From positions 356,479 through 420,478 of the forward strand of contig NZ_JAMZDE010000006.1 of NCBI RefSeq assembly GCF_024159085.1: 64,000 bases of DNA, in the 5' to 3' direction. The DNA comes from Idiomarina rhizosphaerae (GTDB lineage Bacteria; Pseudomonadota; Gammaproteobacteria; Enterobacterales; Alteromonadaceae). Below, one piece after another: positions 63,944-64,000 of this stretch. A program made the translations under genes and the position numbers. Position 1 is the first letter of the stretch, and each line of letters begins with the position of its first letter. A model generated the notes under the pieces. It was not told the DNA's origin and searched no databases. It saw nothing but the letters and a program-made list of their open reading frames with translations.

Positions 63944-64000
63944 TAGTCTGGCGGTGACCTACTCTCGCATGGGGAAACCCCACACTACCATCGGCGCTGG
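63944..64000 (-). rRNA. rrf: 5S ribosomal RNA, 3' end (partial)
   Basis: On the minus strand the sequence reads CAGCGCCGATGGTAGTGTGG, GGTTTCCCCATGCGAGAGTA and GGTCACCGCCAGAC, the classic 3' half of gammaproteobacterial 5S rRNA. The 5' half and presumably 23S and 16S lie beyond the right edge. Confidence 0.95.

Overview
The window reads as a chromosomal segment of a marine gammaproteobacterium, most likely Alteromonadales and possibly Idiomarinaceae. This is inferred from gene order and protein character, not from a search. Most of it (about 8.4-57.1 kb) is conserved housekeeping DNA whose blocks match E. coli or Pseudomonas neighbourhoods: djlA / murU-amgK / lptD-surA-pdxA-rsmA-apaG-apaH; mepM-anmK; erpA / clc / hemJ / pyrB / hemL; mrcB-hrpB; sfsA-dksA-gluQ-pcnB-folK-panB-panC; yadG-yadH; mpl-fbp-ppa.

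The left 7-8 kb is accessory: AT-rich and gene-poor, with several remnants. It holds the 3' end of an McrC-like restriction gene, three copies of a 42-bp tandem repeat, the C-terminal remnant of a RecD/UvrD-type helicase, two small overlapping minus-strand ORFs with a terminator, a 335-aa protein with a possible glyoxalase-related N-terminus, a solitary ParD-like antitoxin, a 416-aa-class unknown protein with an HTH-like start, and two tandem, coupled PhoH-type PIN-ATPases. The upstream PhoH carries a replaced C-terminus, which places the edge of the accessory DNA near position 7040.

Several core genes cooperate. AmgK-MurU, AnmK and Mpl are peptidoglycan-recycling enzymes, and MrcB and MepM build and cut the wall. 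LptD and SurA serve outer-membrane assembly. PanB and PanC are followed convergently by a PLP decarboxylase (PanP) that probably replaces PanD for beta-alanine supply. HemJ and HemL act in haem synthesis. ppa is followed by a three-gene ABC/DUF3299 cassette whose permease has a histidine-rich extracytoplasmic loop, suggesting a metal link.

The right end (57-63.5 kb) carries a REC-DUF3369-GGDEF-EAL regulator with a degenerate GGDEF site, an outer-membrane barrel protein, a PCuAC-type copper chaperone, a small membrane protein and a TonB-dependent receptor. It ends with a REP/BIME-like inverted repeat, two tandem terminators around a 5S-like structured segment, and the 3' end of a 5S rRNA gene on the minus strand. 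An rRNA operon therefore enters from the right.

The most notable sequence-level observations are: pcnB can only start at a non-ATG/GTG/TTG codon (AUU); pepQ has an overlapping promoter, terminator and Shine-Dalgarno; a 5S-derived RNA-like element lies after the rRNA operon; and the upstream PhoH has a hybrid C-terminus.
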